A stretch of DNA of 64,000 nt from RGIG3701 sp031553595 (GCA_031553595.1 JAVBLI010000030.1:12956-76955), one strand, 5' to 3'. Shown: positions 50,502 through 59,416, counted from the stretch's first letter. Numbers and translations: made by a program. Notes: a model not told the origin generated them from the sequence alone.

Positions 50502-52055
50502 TCATTTTTCGTTAAACTGCACCATGTCCCCTTTTCCGTTTCTGCAGATCACCTCCAGGAAGTCCGGCGTCACCGCATCCCGCCCGCGCACCTGCACGCG
50601 CATGTGCCCGGCATGCTCCATGTCCGCGATTTTCTCGCGCTTTTCATTATTCATAATGTCTGCCACATCCCGGTGCACGGCCATCTCCACCGACGCCACA
50701 TCCCGCCGCTGACTGGCCAGCAACAAAAGGCGAATCACCTCCAGCACCATGGTCTCCACCGACTTCAGCACGCCCAGCCCATGACAGTACGGACACTCCT
50801 GAAATACGCTCCGCTTAATACTCGGGCGAATCCGCTGCCGCGTCATTTCAATCAGCCCGAACGGACTGGTGCGCAAAATCTTCGTCCGCGCGCGATCCCG
50901 CTTCACCGCGTCCCGCAGCGCCCGCTCCACCCCCCGGCGGTGCTTTTCACGCCGCATGTCAATAAAATCGTTCACGATCACGCCACCCAAATCGCGCAGC
51001 CGCAACTGCCGCGCGATTTCCTTCGCCGCCAGCAGGTTAATCTGATACGCGTTATCCTCGGCCGAGTCGTCCGTGCGGAAACTGCCGCTATTCACGTCAA
51101 TCGCCACCATGGCCTCCGCCTGATCAATCACGATCGACCCGCCACGCGGCAGCGGCACCACCCGGCTGTGAATCTTCCGAATCTCGTCATCCAGCTTATA
51201 TTTATGGAAAAGCGGTTCCGTGCCCTCATACAATTTCAGGCTCTTCACATAATTCGGCATCACCTGCTCCAGAAAATCCTTCACCCGCTCATACGCTTCC
51301 GGTTCATCAATAATAATGGCACTCACCTGATCCGAGCAAATGTCGCGGATCGTGCGGATGAGAATATTACTTTCCTCGTACACCGTCACCGGGCCGGGGA
51401 AGGCGCGAACGCGGTTCACGATGGAATTCCAGAGCATCAAAAGATAATTCAGGTCTTGCGCCAACTCATTCCGCGTGCGGTCCACACCCGCCGTCCGCAC
51501 AATGAAGCCCAGCCCCCGCGGCGGACGCAGTTCGTTCATGATGGCCTTCAGGCGCTTGCGGGCGGGCTCATCTTCAATTTTCCGCGAAATGCCCACGCGC
51601 CCCAGCGCCGGCATCAGCACCACATAACGCCCCGGAATGCTGATATACGTGGAAAGCGTGGGGCCTTTCGTTCCCAGCCCGTCTTTAATCACCTGCACCA
51701 GCACTTCATCACCGCGGGAAAGCACGTCCTGAATCAGCGGTTTTTTCAGCGGCCTCGCTCCGGCCTTCATGCTCCGCTGGCTGCCGTAACAGCTTTCCGG
51801 CGAGATGCCGCCCTGCTTAAAATATTGCGGCTCCAAATCACTGATATGCAAAAAACCATTCCGTCCGATGCCGAAATCGATGAACGCCGCCTGAATGCTC
51901 GGCTCAAGATTCACCACCACGCCTTTATAAATGTTCCCCACATAACTGTCCTGACTCGTGCGGTCCACATAAAGTTCCTCCAGCACGCCGTCCTCTACCA
52001 CCGCGATCCGGCATTCCTCCGGCTGGGAAACGTTAATCAGCATTTCCTGTTTCAT
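50502..52055 (-). CDS. rng: Ribonuclease E/G family endoribonuclease
   Basis: 517 residues, the length of RNase G. An S1 domain at about 35-125 (VGNIYKGVVVNLEPSIQAAF, NGFLHISDLE) is followed by the catalytic DNase I-like region. The magnesium-binding aspartates sit in AIDVNSG (Asp320) and NDFIDM (Asp363). The zinc-link equivalent is ECPYCHGLG. It cleaves single-stranded AU-rich RNA in rRNA and mRNA processing. There is no long C-terminal scaffold as in RNase E. ATG 52055 has AGGA eight nt upstream. Between it and the DUF2344 gene lies a structured repeat. Confidence 0.93.
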   Translation of the reverse strand: MKQEMLINVSQPEECRIAVVEDGVLEELYVDRTSQDSYVGNIYKGVVVNLEPSIQAAFIDFGIGRNGFLHISDLEPQYFKQGGISPESCYGSQRSMKAGARPLKKPLIQDVLSRGDEVLVQVIKDGLGTKGPTLSTYISIPGRYVVLMPALGRVGISRKIEDEPARKRLKAIMNELRPPRGLGFIVRTAGVDRTRNELAQDLNYLLMLWNSIVNRVRAFPGPVTVYEESNILIRTIRDICSDQVSAIIIDEPEAYERVKDFLEQVMPNYVKSLKLYEGTEPLFHKYKLDDEIRKIHSRVVPLPRGGSIVIDQAEAMVAIDVNSGSFRTDDSAEDNAYQINLLAAKEIARQLRLRDLGGVIVNDFIDMRREKHRRGVERALRDAVKRDRARTKILRTSPFGLIEMTRQRIRPSIKRSVFQECPYCHGLGVLKSVETMVLEVIRLLLLASQRRDVASVEMAVHRDVADIMNNEKREKIADMEHAGHMRVQVRGRDAVTPDFLEVICRNGKGDMVQFNEK

Positions 52056-52176
52056 AAAAAGATTCCTGTATTCTTTCCTGGACGCACAAGAACGCGCCCA
52101 TCTAAAAAATTCAAACGTGCAGATATCGTCAAGAATAAGAAAAATTGTAAGCGTTCAGCTAATTTTCCATTTTCTC

Positions 52177-52342
52177 GTCCCGGAGGGACATCATGTTTAT
52201 AGAAAACACGCGGAAACGAATTCCACCGCTCCGTAGGTGCGGGATGTTCCTGGAACATGCTTTTTACGAAGATCTCACCCCTGACAGGGCGGAGATATTC
52301 ATGGCGATTCCGTTTTCTATAAACATTGCGCTCCTACGGAGC
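52177..52342. repeat. Three-hairpin intergenic repeat, copy 2 (expanded)
   Basis: It is bounded by GTCCC-GGA-GGGAC (52177-52189) and GCTCC-TAC-GGAGC (52330-52342). Between them is a perfect 15-bp inverted repeat, ATGTTTATAGAAAAC (52193-52207) and GTTTTCTATAAACAT (52312-52326). The 104-nt loop holds further palindromes: GCTCCGTAGGTGC, ATGTTCC-T-GGAACAT and CCCT-GAC-AGGG. It takes up half of the 325-nt gap between rng and the DUF2344 gene; the rest shows nothing. Confidence 0.8.
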
Positions 52343-52380
52343 GTTGCAATCGGAAATTTCACTGAAGCGTCACGAAAATT

Positions 52381-53034
52381 TCAAGAAACACTTTCCGCTT
52401 CCGGCTCCAGGATCACCCGGCTGCGCACGATGACGCTGCCCAGGGACTCCACGTCCGCGATTTCCAGCACCGCCAGCACGTCCCGCGGGCCGCAACTGTC
52501 GGGAATGTCGGCGCGCAGGCGAAAACGGAGCACACCGTCCTCCTCCAGCCCCAGAGAAATCAGACTGTGTTTCACATCCACCGTCTTTTCCTCCCGGCCA
52601 ACCCGCTGCACCGGTAAAGTGTCTCGCTTCTCCACCCACGCCGCACGCCGGTTTAAATTCTCCCGGCGGTCCGCAGGCACCGCGAACACGTATTCGAAAA
52701 ACTTCACCCGCGCTTTCGTCCGCACCGTAGGCAGCAGCTCCACGGCCAGAAATTCCACGCCCGGAATGGTCGCCTTCTGCAACCGTCCGCATAGAATCTC
52801 CGCGTCCGTCTGCTCGCCCATCTCCATCTCCAGGATTTCATCTTCCCCCACCACGCCCAGCGGCAGCGCCGCCGGAAAACTCACACGCGGTTTCGGGTGA
52901 AATCCCTCGCTCATGGAGGGCTTAATATAAGCCCGGCGCAACAAGCGAAAAAAGCACTCCATGAAGTCGCGATGGCCGATAAAACGTAAATCGCCACGTT
53001 TCGCGAATCGCACTCTTATTCGTTGACGAATCAT
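52381..53034 (-). CDS. DUF2344 (radical-SAM-linked) protein
   Basis: 217 residues. The N terminus IRVRFAKRGDLRFIGHRDFM and MSEGFHPKPRVSFPAALPLG is diagnostic of DUF2344/TIGR03936, a domain normally fused to or next to a radical-SAM protein. No radical-SAM gene is in the window. The family often lies beside RNase E/G, as here, so a role in RNA or ribosome modification is guessed but unproven. The ATG directly follows GGAGG with almost no spacing, so translation may be weak or start differently. Its upstream side is the mini-hairpin array. Confidence 0.85.
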   Translation of the reverse strand: MIRQRIRVRFAKRGDLRFIGHRDFMECFFRLLRRAYIKPSMSEGFHPKPRVSFPAALPLGVVGEDEILEMEMGEQTDAEILCGRLQKATIPGVEFLAVELLPTVRTKARVKFFEYVFAVPADRRENLNRRAAWVEKRDTLPVQRVGREEKTVDVKHSLISLGLEEDGVLRFRLRADIPDSCGPRDVLAVLEIADVESLGSVIVRSRVILEPEAESVS

Positions 53035-53113
53035 CCTCCGTCCAACTAAAAAAATTTACTTTCGTATATCCCATGACCGGCCCGCGACGAGCATGGCCGA
53101 TCGAACTGTATGC

Positions 53114-53269
53114 GTCGCGTTCGCGACTGGTGAAACGGCCTTCAGCCTGATGAATCGCCATAAGGCTTGTGAATCGCGGCATACGCCGCCGGTGAAATTT
53201 CTTCACCAGCACGCCGTGCGATTCACTGTCACGCAGTGACGATTCACTCACCGCCATGCGGCATTTCAC
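53114..53269. repeat. Array of mini-hairpins separated by GTGAA/TTCAC spacers
   Basis: Seven short palindromes in a row: GTCGCG-TT-CGCGAC (53114-53127), GGC-CTTCA-GCC (about 53137-53147), GCC-ATAA-GGC (about 53158-53167), GCGGC-ATAC-GCCGC (53176-53189), GCAC-GCC-GTGC (53209-53219), GTCAC-GCA-GTGAC (53228-53240) and CCGC-CAT-GCGG (53251-53261). Spacers read TGAA in the left half and TTCA in the right half, turning at GGTGAAATTTCTTCACC (about 53191-53207). The whole array is thus itself an inverted repeat. Confidence 0.8.
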
Positions 53270-53303
53270 TTTTTTGGGCAGCCACTTTGAGGGGTGTCTG
53301 CCA

Positions 53304-55088
53304 TCAACCCAGCAGGTCATCCGGATCCGGAAAAACCTTGCGCAACTCGGACTTCAGGTAATTTTTCACCTCGTCCGCCTTTTCCATCAGCAGAACCCGC
53401 TGCGCCACCGCTCGGCAGTGGGTCAGGTTCAAACCGCGGCAAATATTCTTCACTTCCGGGATGCTCCGCGGCGAAACACTCAGCGTTCGCAGTCCCAGAC
53501 CTAATAATAGCATCGTGTTATGCGGATTCCCACCCATCTGGCCGCAAAGACTCACCGGAACCTGGCGCTCCTTGAGCTGCTCCGCACGCCGGGCGCCTTC
53601 CATCGTCATGTGGATGAGCTTGATCACCGCCGGGTCGCACGCGTTAAACAGATGAACCACCTCCCGATTCGTCCGGTCCACGGCCAGTGCGTACTGCGTT
53701 AAATCATTCGTGCCGATACTCAGAAAATCTACCTGCGACGCGAAATGGTCGATCATCAGCACCGTGCTGGGCACCTCCACCATGATACCCAGATCGATCT
53801 TCTCGCCGAACGGAATTCCCTCTTCGCGCAGGTCTTCCTTCACGTCTTCGATGATCATTTTCGCTTGCTGAAACTCCAGCACCGTCGTCACCAGCGGAAA
53901 CATCACCTTCACAGGGTGCTTCGCGCTGACACGCAAAATCGCCCGCAGCTGTTTCCGGAAAATGTCGATCCGTTTCAGTGAAAGCCGGATGCTGCGCAGG
54001 CCCAGGCACGGATTTTTTTCTTCGTCGATAAAATAATCTTTCCCGCCGGGAAGCGTTTTACGCTGCAGCAGTTTATCGGCGCCCAGATCCACCGTGCGGA
54101 TTGTCACCGGCCGGCCGGCCATCGTTTCACACACATATTTATACGCGTTATAATGATCTTCCTCGTCCGGAAAATCGCCGCCCAGATAAAGAAACTCGGT
54201 GCGATAAAGCCCGATCCCCTCCGCGCCGCTTTCGAGGCAATTCCCCGCCTCGATCGGGAATTCGATATTCCCCAGCAGCGTGATCCTCACCCCGTCGGCC
54301 GTCGTCGCCGGCAAATCGCGCAGCGACTTTAATTGCGTGTCGATCGAGTGGCGGTGCGACTCGCGATACGTATAATAATCCAGCGTTGCCTGGTCGGGGG
54401 AAAGAATAATCAGCCCCTTGTCGCCATCGACGATCACCGAATCGCCGGAAGCGATTTTGTCGAGAAATTCGCCCACGCCCACCACGGCGGGGATTTGCAT
54501 GGCCTCGGCCACGATCGCCGTGTGACTGCTGGGGCCACCGACTTCTGTCACCAGCGCCTGTACCAGGGCGGTGTCCATAGCCGCCGTTTCGCTGGGCGTC
54601 AGGTCATGCGCAAAAAGAATCACCCGCGACTTGATTTGCAGCGTTTTTTTCTCGTATCCCAACAGGCGCAGCAACCGCCGCTGGAGATCCACCATGTCGT
54701 TCGCACGCTGCGCGAGATACTCATTCTGCATGTCCTGAAAGATCGTGACATACTCCTGAAAGACCTGGCTGACCGCACTCTCCGCGACCAAACGCTCCAC
54801 CGAAATGGCCTCCCGGATTTTCGTCTGCAAACGCTCGTCGTGAAGCATCGCAAGGTGCGCCTCAAAGATCGCCCCGTACTGCTTTCCCAACTTCTGCGTC
54901 ACCGCCTCGCTGCTGAGACGAATTTCTTCGTACGCAAGCTCCAGCGCCTCGTTAAAACGCGCCAGTTCACGCGGAACATCCTCAGCGGAACAGTTAATCC
55001 TCGCAGCCTGGGCGCCTCCGCTATCAAAAACCAAGGCTTTTCCGATAGCAATCCCCGGCGAAACCGCGATTCCTTGCAATCTAATCAT
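53304..55088 (-). CDS. ptsI: PTS enzyme I (phosphoenolpyruvate-protein phosphotransferase)
   Basis: 594 residues. It takes phosphate from PEP and passes it to HPr. The N-terminal HPr-binding region is followed by the phospho-histidine segment GGPSSHTAIVAEAMQIP (His189). The PEP-utilising TIM barrel then shows EGIGLYRTEFLYLG, RTVDLGADK, LGLRSIRLSL, VMFPLVTT, IMVEVPS and FLSIGTNDLTQY, with the C-terminal catalytic cysteine region VSLCGQMGG. All family signatures are intact. It lies 206 nt behind ptsH, in the set hpf, ptsN, ptsH, ptsI. Confidence 0.95.
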   Translation of the reverse strand: MIRLQGIAVSPGIAIGKALVFDSGGAQAARINCSAEDVPRELARFNEALELAYEEIRLSSEAVTQKLGKQYGAIFEAHLAMLHDERLQTKIREAISVERLVAESAVSQVFQEYVTIFQDMQNEYLAQRANDMVDLQRRLLRLLGYEKKTLQIKSRVILFAHDLTPSETAAMDTALVQALVTEVGGPSSHTAIVAEAMQIPAVVGVGEFLDKIASGDSVIVDGDKGLIILSPDQATLDYYTYRESHRHSIDTQLKSLRDLPATTADGVRITLLGNIEFPIEAGNCLESGAEGIGLYRTEFLYLGGDFPDEEDHYNAYKYVCETMAGRPVTIRTVDLGADKLLQRKTLPGGKDYFIDEEKNPCLGLRSIRLSLKRIDIFRKQLRAILRVSAKHPVKVMFPLVTTVLEFQQAKMIIEDVKEDLREEGIPFGEKIDLGIMVEVPSTVLMIDHFASQVDFLSIGTNDLTQYALAVDRTNREVVHLFNACDPAVIKLIHMTMEGARRAEQLKERQVPVSLCGQMGGNPHNTMLLLGLGLRTLSVSPRSIPEVKNICRGLNLTHCRAVAQRVLLMEKADEVKNYLKSELRKVFPDPDDLLG

Positions 55089-55294
55089 CAGCGGCCCATT
55101 CTCTCATCGGTTATCAGATAAGTCGGCGGTATCTCTTTACCTCGTTTCCTTCCGCAAATGCTTAAAACCGGCATCCCACCGCCAGGACAGGACGCCGATC
55201 TGCAAATCGCGCAAACAAAACATGTGCCGTGGAAGGAGCGATTCACACACTCCCTCCCCGGACACGCGATCAAGCACCACGCGAATCGGCGGAC

Positions 55295-55609
55295 TCAGCC
55301 CAGATCTTCCGGAATTTCTTCGAACGGAAATCCGTCGCGAAACATCGTCGCCAGGGTTTTCGCCGCCTCGCCGCTATCGGGCCCTTTCGCCGTGATGGTT
55401 ACTTGCGTGCCTTTATGGGCAGCCAACAGTAAAATTTCAAAAATACCGCGGGCGTCCACTTTCTGGCCGTTCGCCTCCAGCTCAATCACCGACTGAAACC
55501 GCGAGGCGGCTTTCGCAACCATCGACGCAGGCCGGATGTGCAAACCGTTTTCGTTGCACACCACAACCTTCTCCACACACGCATTTTTTGTATTTGTTCC
55601 AAAACTCAT
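55295..55609 (-). CDS. ptsH: Phosphocarrier protein HPr
   Basis: 104 residues, slightly longer than the usual 85-90. The active-site histidine is His24 in NGLHIRPASMVAKAA. The regulatory serine (Ser46 of the standard numbering) is replaced: the segment reads KVDARGIFEILLL with Gly55 at that place, so serine phosphorylation by HPr kinase is not possible there. Starts 5 nt after the ptsN stop. Confidence 0.93.
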   Translation of the reverse strand: MSFGTNTKNACVEKVVVCNENGLHIRPASMVAKAASRFQSVIELEANGQKVDARGIFEILLLAAHKGTQVTITAKGPDSGEAAKTLATMFRDGFPFEEIPEDLG

Positions 55610-55614
55610 TTTAC

Positions 55615-56091
55615 TTACACCGCGTATTTGCCTTCATCTGCTTCATCCAGTAACTGGATCACTTCATCCGGCGACTTCACCTGCGTGATAAAACGGCGGA
55701 ACATATCATCCCGCAACTGACGGGAGATGTGCTCCAGTGCCCGCAAATGCTCCTGCGGATCGTCCGGAGGCGAGACCAGCAGGAACAGCACATTCACTGG
55801 CTGCCCGTCCAAGCTGTCAAACTTCACGCCGCCGGGGCTAACCGCCACCGTGCCCACCATCTGCTTGATGCTGGCATGCTTCGTATGCGGAACGGCAACA
55901 CACCGACCAATACCCGTGCTGCCAAGCTCTTCCCGCTTCATGATGGCCTTCACAATATCTTCATACTGCTCCGGCGCAATTTTCCCGGCTTCACGCAACG
56001 AGGCGACCATCTCGCGAATCACGTCTTCTTTTTCAGTCGCTTTCAAGTCCACCTGAATGGACTCTAAACATATAAATTCCGCGAATTTCAT
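55615..56091 (-). CDS. ptsN: PTS EIIA, fructose/nitrogen type
   Basis: 158 residues from ATG 56091 with AAGGAG upstream; an in-frame start 33 nt earlier is less likely. The EIIA-Fru/Ntr fold is shown by the phospho-histidine loop GSTGIGRCVAVPHTKH (His69) and by VNVLFLLVSPPDDPQEHLRAL. It receives phosphate from HPr. No EIIB or EIIC is in the window, so it is probably a regulatory rather than a transport EIIA, as in the PTS-Ntr. Next to hpf, as in many bacteria. Confidence 0.9.
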   Translation of the reverse strand: MKFAEFICLESIQVDLKATEKEDVIREMVASLREAGKIAPEQYEDIVKAIMKREELGSTGIGRCVAVPHTKHASIKQMVGTVAVSPGGVKFDSLDGQPVNVLFLLVSPPDDPQEHLRALEHISRQLRDDMFRRFITQVKSPDEVIQLLDEADEGKYAV

Positions 56092-56261
56092 GCGCGCGGG
56101 TCTCCTTATGTTCTTTATTGGCACAAAAATGATGAATATAACCCAGGCATATCGGCGGAAAAACCACCCGAAAGCCCACGAAATCCGGCGTAAAACAGCG
56201 ACATTCGCCGCACACCGGAAAGTTTTGCTCCGCCTCCGTTTTCCTTCCCCGCCGCCGCTGA

Positions 56262-56293
56262 CCTGCTAAAAACAGGCTCTCGGCATACCGAGA
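56262..56293 (-). terminator. Possible terminator between hpf and ptsN
   Basis: TCTCGG (56278-56283), loop CATA, CCGAGA (56288-56293). On the minus strand the stem is followed by GCCTGTTTTT. The stem is short and the T-run is 5 nt away, so efficiency is uncertain. Confidence 0.4.
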
Positions 56294-56321
56294 ACAAAAA
56301 ACATAAGGCACGCAGAGTCGA

Positions 56322-56642
56322 TTATTCCTGCGACTCACCGCCGCCGCGATGCGAGTCGATTTTCTTTTCCTTGGCTTTCTTCAACTGGTGCTCCAGTTTC
56401 CGAATCGCTTCGTTCAGCGAAGCGAAAAGCTCGCCGCTTTGCGTCTGAACGTAAAACTCGCGTTTCCGCTCCACATGAACCTGAATTTCGATCGCCGGAT
56501 TCCCCGACGTTTCCAGATCCACCACCACGTCGATCGCCGTGATGTGGTCCATAAAACGCGCTAGCTTACTGACGTCCGCCGTGATTTTTTCCCGGGCCTG
56601 ATCACCCAACTCCCCGTGACGAGCGGTAATATTAACTTGCAT
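56322..56642 (-). CDS. hpf: Ribosome hibernation-promoting factor (short form)
   Basis: 106 residues, the short HPF/YfiA form that binds the 30S decoding site in resting cells. Recognisable are the start MQVNITARHGELGDQAREKI, the middle IEIQVHVERKREFYVQT and the helix LNEAIRKLEHQLKKAKEKKI. The dimerising C-terminal domain of long HPF is missing. It precedes ptsN by 230 nt. GAGGAAGGA lies upstream of the ATG. The 298 nt before it hold only a CACGATATG direct repeat. Confidence 0.92.
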   Translation of the reverse strand: MQVNITARHGELGDQAREKITADVSKLARFMDHITAIDVVVDLETSGNPAIEIQVHVERKREFYVQTQSGELFASLNEAIRKLEHQLKKAKEKKIDSHRGGGESQE

Positions 56643-56940
56643 GACAAAATTCCTTCCTCACCGATAAATCCGCAAAGATTCCTGATGTAAAAAGCTGTGT
56701 GAAAGCCTTTCGCGGCGCTGCGGACTCGCCCAGCGCCCGTTCATAGGCAACTTCCATACCAAGGATGCCATTCCATGAAAAACTTCTTCACACGATATGA
56801 TGATAACCCCTTTTCCCACGATATGCAAGCGGCCCCCCGAAAGAGAGCGCGAAAAATCTTTTTTTTGCTCAAAATATTACATATTTTATTCAAACCGCAT
56901 TCAAAAAGATTTTTTCTTCCGTTACATCTTTCCAAAAAAG

Positions 56941-59238
56941 TCAGTTATCCACAAAAATTTCCGGATTACTCTCCACAAATTCGCGCCACCGCTGAATACC
57001 GGCCGCTCGTTGCGACGCGGGCTGTTCCGGCTTATAATTTATCGGCTTATCGCCCTTAAAAAACCGCTGAAGATTCCAATTCGCCAGGATCCGCGCGGAA
57101 ATATCCTCTTCATTCAGGGCCGTCAGCAGATCCAGTGCATCCGCGTGCGACATTTTCGGAGGCTGAAACGCCCATAACAGGCGGTACGCGCGCTTCGCCT
57201 GCGGGCTGTACAGATCAAAACCCCGCTGAACATCCGCCGACTGCCCCGCGCCGCGAACCATCGCTTCACGCAGCTCGTCCACATATTTCCCCCAATTTTT
57301 GCTCTCTTCCGGCTTATTCAGCGCACTGACCATCCGGGAAAAATTCCCCAGCTGCCCCAGATTGCGAGTCGCCAGCCACGTCACGTCTTTATTCCGATCT
57401 TCGGTCAGCTCCATCAGTTCGCGCTCCAGCCGCCCGCCGACATTCAGCACTTTCGCCATGGTGTCCACCGCCACCTGCTGAGCGGCTTCCATCTCCACGG
57501 GCTCCACCCACACCGGAGCCGCGCGCAGCACGGGGTCAAGCTGGGAATTCGCCAGCCGCACGAAAGAACCCGCCGCAATCGCCACCGGCTCCGCACCCAC
57601 ATACGGCTGCACCACCACCGTGCCGCGAATGACGTGCACATTAATATTCACCGGCACGCCCAGACTTTCCGGCGGCACCGTAAACCGTTTCGCGCGATGC
57701 ACTTCCACCGCGACACACGTGTTTTCCTGCGCGAAACACAGTCGGCCTGAATACCCCGGGAAAGTCGCGAGCACCGTTCCGGGAAAGTCGTTATCTTCGT
57801 CTTCGAACGTTTCAAAAAGAAAACGCCCGTATTCCACCGCCAGCACCGGCGTTTCGCCGCTCTCGGCTTGCTCCACCCGCAGTTCCGCCGCGCCGACGAA
57901 CGTCACGTCCACCTGATCCGCCACGGAAACCACCGGCCGAAAACCATTAAAAGATACCAGCCTGGAGCCGGTCATCACGCCTGCCTGAGAAGCCAGCCGC
58001 CCCCACGCTCCTTCGCGCGAATTAAACTCCGCCAGCACCTGCGTCGCCTGACTTTCCAACCGCCCCACACGTTTCGGCGGACGCACGCGGATAATCGGCG
58101 ACTCGCCTCCACCCGCACCATTCACAGCACCCGTACCGGGCCCTGTCACGGGCACATCTCCCGCCGGCTCCGTACCTGTTCTGACCGGAACCTCGACCGT
58201 CGGCTCTCCCGTAAGCGTCCCCGGACGCACCACCGCCACGCCCGCGGGCTCTTCCTCACCCGTCACCCCACCGGGTGTCCCAGGCTTCACCGGCGCAACC
58301 GCCCCCGTCTCCGGGCCCGTCACCGCAATTCCTGCCGCAGCCGGGTCAAAACGCGGCTCCGTCGTGTCCGCCTCCCCGGTATCCGCCGTTAACTCCCCCT
58401 CCGGAACCACATCCGGCTTCACCGGTTTCTCCGCCTCCGGCTTCCCCTGATCCGCGGGCTTCACCGGGGTAACATCTTCCGGCTTCACAGGATCCACGGT
58501 CTTTACCGGCGTGACATTATCCGGCTTCACCGGCTCCACATGTTTCACAGCCTCCGGCGTTTCCACCGGCCCGCCCTTTTCCACACCGCCGGGATCTTCC
58601 GTCGCCGCCGGCCCGAAAGGCAGCATCTTTATCGCCAACTGCCCGACCTGCGATTCCGGATAAAACCGCCCCACTCCCCAAAACGCCAGCAGCAACAGGG
58701 CCGCCAGCACCAGCGCCCGCAGGATCAGCTTCATGAAGGAACCTTTTTTCGGCTCCTCCGCCTGCATCGCCGCCGAGGAAATACCGTGCGTCAGCTCATT
58801 CATCACATTCGCCACGGACTTCGCGGCCGCTTCATCCTCATAAACGGTGAAGTATTTATCGTGCATGTCATAAATCCGGCGCCGCACCTCCGCGTTCACC
58901 TCTGCCGGCTCACCCAGCACCATGGTCAGAATCTGGTGACAGGACGCCACCTCCGCCAGCACCACATCCGAGTGAATGCAGTGCTTCTCATATTCCACCA
59001 CATCATCCGTCGGCATGAAATTATCCAGATATTCCGCCGCCGTATTCGGATCCCCCATGGGCGTGGAGTCCAGAACGATCGACGCGGGCAGGAACGGAAT
59101 GGCCAGCACCGTCTGAATCTGGTTTTTCAGTCCCGTCGCCAGCTCGCTTTCCGCCACTTTTTGCGCGATAATCGCCGCGTCTTCCGCCGGGAGATTTTCA
59201 TCCATCCACGCCAGTAAAGCTCGTAATGTTAAACGCAT
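56941..59238 (-). CDS. FecR-like single-pass membrane protein with long Pro/Glu/Lys/Gly linker
   Basis: 765 residues. Residues 1-165 are cytoplasmic with a Cys/His cluster (EKHCIHSDVVLAEVASCHQIL) somewhat like the zinc anti-sigma domain. One membrane helix lies at about 175-195 (LILRALVLAALLLLAFWGVG). A long low-complexity linker follows to about 395, with repeats KPEDVTPVKPAD and GTEPAGDVPVTGPGTG. From 410 to 570 there is a FecR-type beta region (LRVEQAESGETPVLAVEYGR; NVHVIRGTVVVQPYVGAEPV). The end is helical. It could be an anti-sigma-like signal transducer, but no sigma factor gene is present nearby. A palindrome CACTA-TTAT-TAGTG at 59300-59313 may be an operator. Confidence 0.72.
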   Translation of the reverse strand: MRLTLRALLAWMDENLPAEDAAIIAQKVAESELATGLKNQIQTVLAIPFLPASIVLDSTPMGDPNTAAEYLDNFMPTDDVVEYEKHCIHSDVVLAEVASCHQILTMVLGEPAEVNAEVRRRIYDMHDKYFTVYEDEAAAKSVANVMNELTHGISSAAMQAEEPKKGSFMKLILRALVLAALLLLAFWGVGRFYPESQVGQLAIKMLPFGPAATEDPGGVEKGGPVETPEAVKHVEPVKPDNVTPVKTVDPVKPEDVTPVKPADQGKPEAEKPVKPDVVPEGELTADTGEADTTEPRFDPAAAGIAVTGPETGAVAPVKPGTPGGVTGEEEPAGVAVVRPGTLTGEPTVEVPVRTGTEPAGDVPVTGPGTGAVNGAGGGESPIIRVRPPKRVGRLESQATQVLAEFNSREGAWGRLASQAGVMTGSRLVSFNGFRPVVSVADQVDVTFVGAAELRVEQAESGETPVLAVEYGRFLFETFEDEDNDFPGTVLATFPGYSGRLCFAQENTCVAVEVHRAKRFTVPPESLGVPVNINVHVIRGTVVVQPYVGAEPVAIAAGSFVRLANSQLDPVLRAAPVWVEPVEMEAAQQVAVDTMAKVLNVGGRLERELMELTEDRNKDVTWLATRNLGQLGNFSRMVSALNKPEESKNWGKYVDELREAMVRGAGQSADVQRGFDLYSPQAKRAYRLLWAFQPPKMSHADALDLLTALNEEDISARILANWNLQRFFKGDKPINYKPEQPASQRAAGIQRWREFVESNPEIFVDN

Positions 59239-59416
59239 GATCCTGTCCTCCGAGTGAGAATGGCACCAAAAACCAAGAAATCGACAAAAATTTCCCGCTC
59301 ACTATTATTAGTGCCGTTTCCTCTCCGGCTCCGTACAAACTTTCCCGGATTTTTTCGATTTTTCACAAAAAAAACGCAAATCCCCCCCCTTCAGCCCAGC
59401 ATTTTCGATTCTGCTC

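Noticed and set aside
50604..52202. 532-codon plus-strand frame opposite rng
   Set aside because: The RNase E/G motifs on the minus strand are decisive; the antisense product is His/Arg-rich noise.
53114..53269. CRISPR array
   Set aside because: Repeat units are 4-8 nt and variable stems are palindromic; there are no 20-40-nt direct repeats with unique spacers.
52922..53320. 132-codon minus-strand frame through the mini-hairpin array
   Set aside because: Translation runs through palindromes and into the DUF2344 gene in another frame; no family features.
55089..55294. Small gene between ptsI and ptsH
   Set aside because: The only frame is a Cys-rich 61-codon reading without ribosome site; it is more likely an intergenic spacer.
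56741..56935. 64-codon frame upstream of hpf
   Set aside because: Composition is biased by an AT-rich gap and no start signal or similarity is seen.
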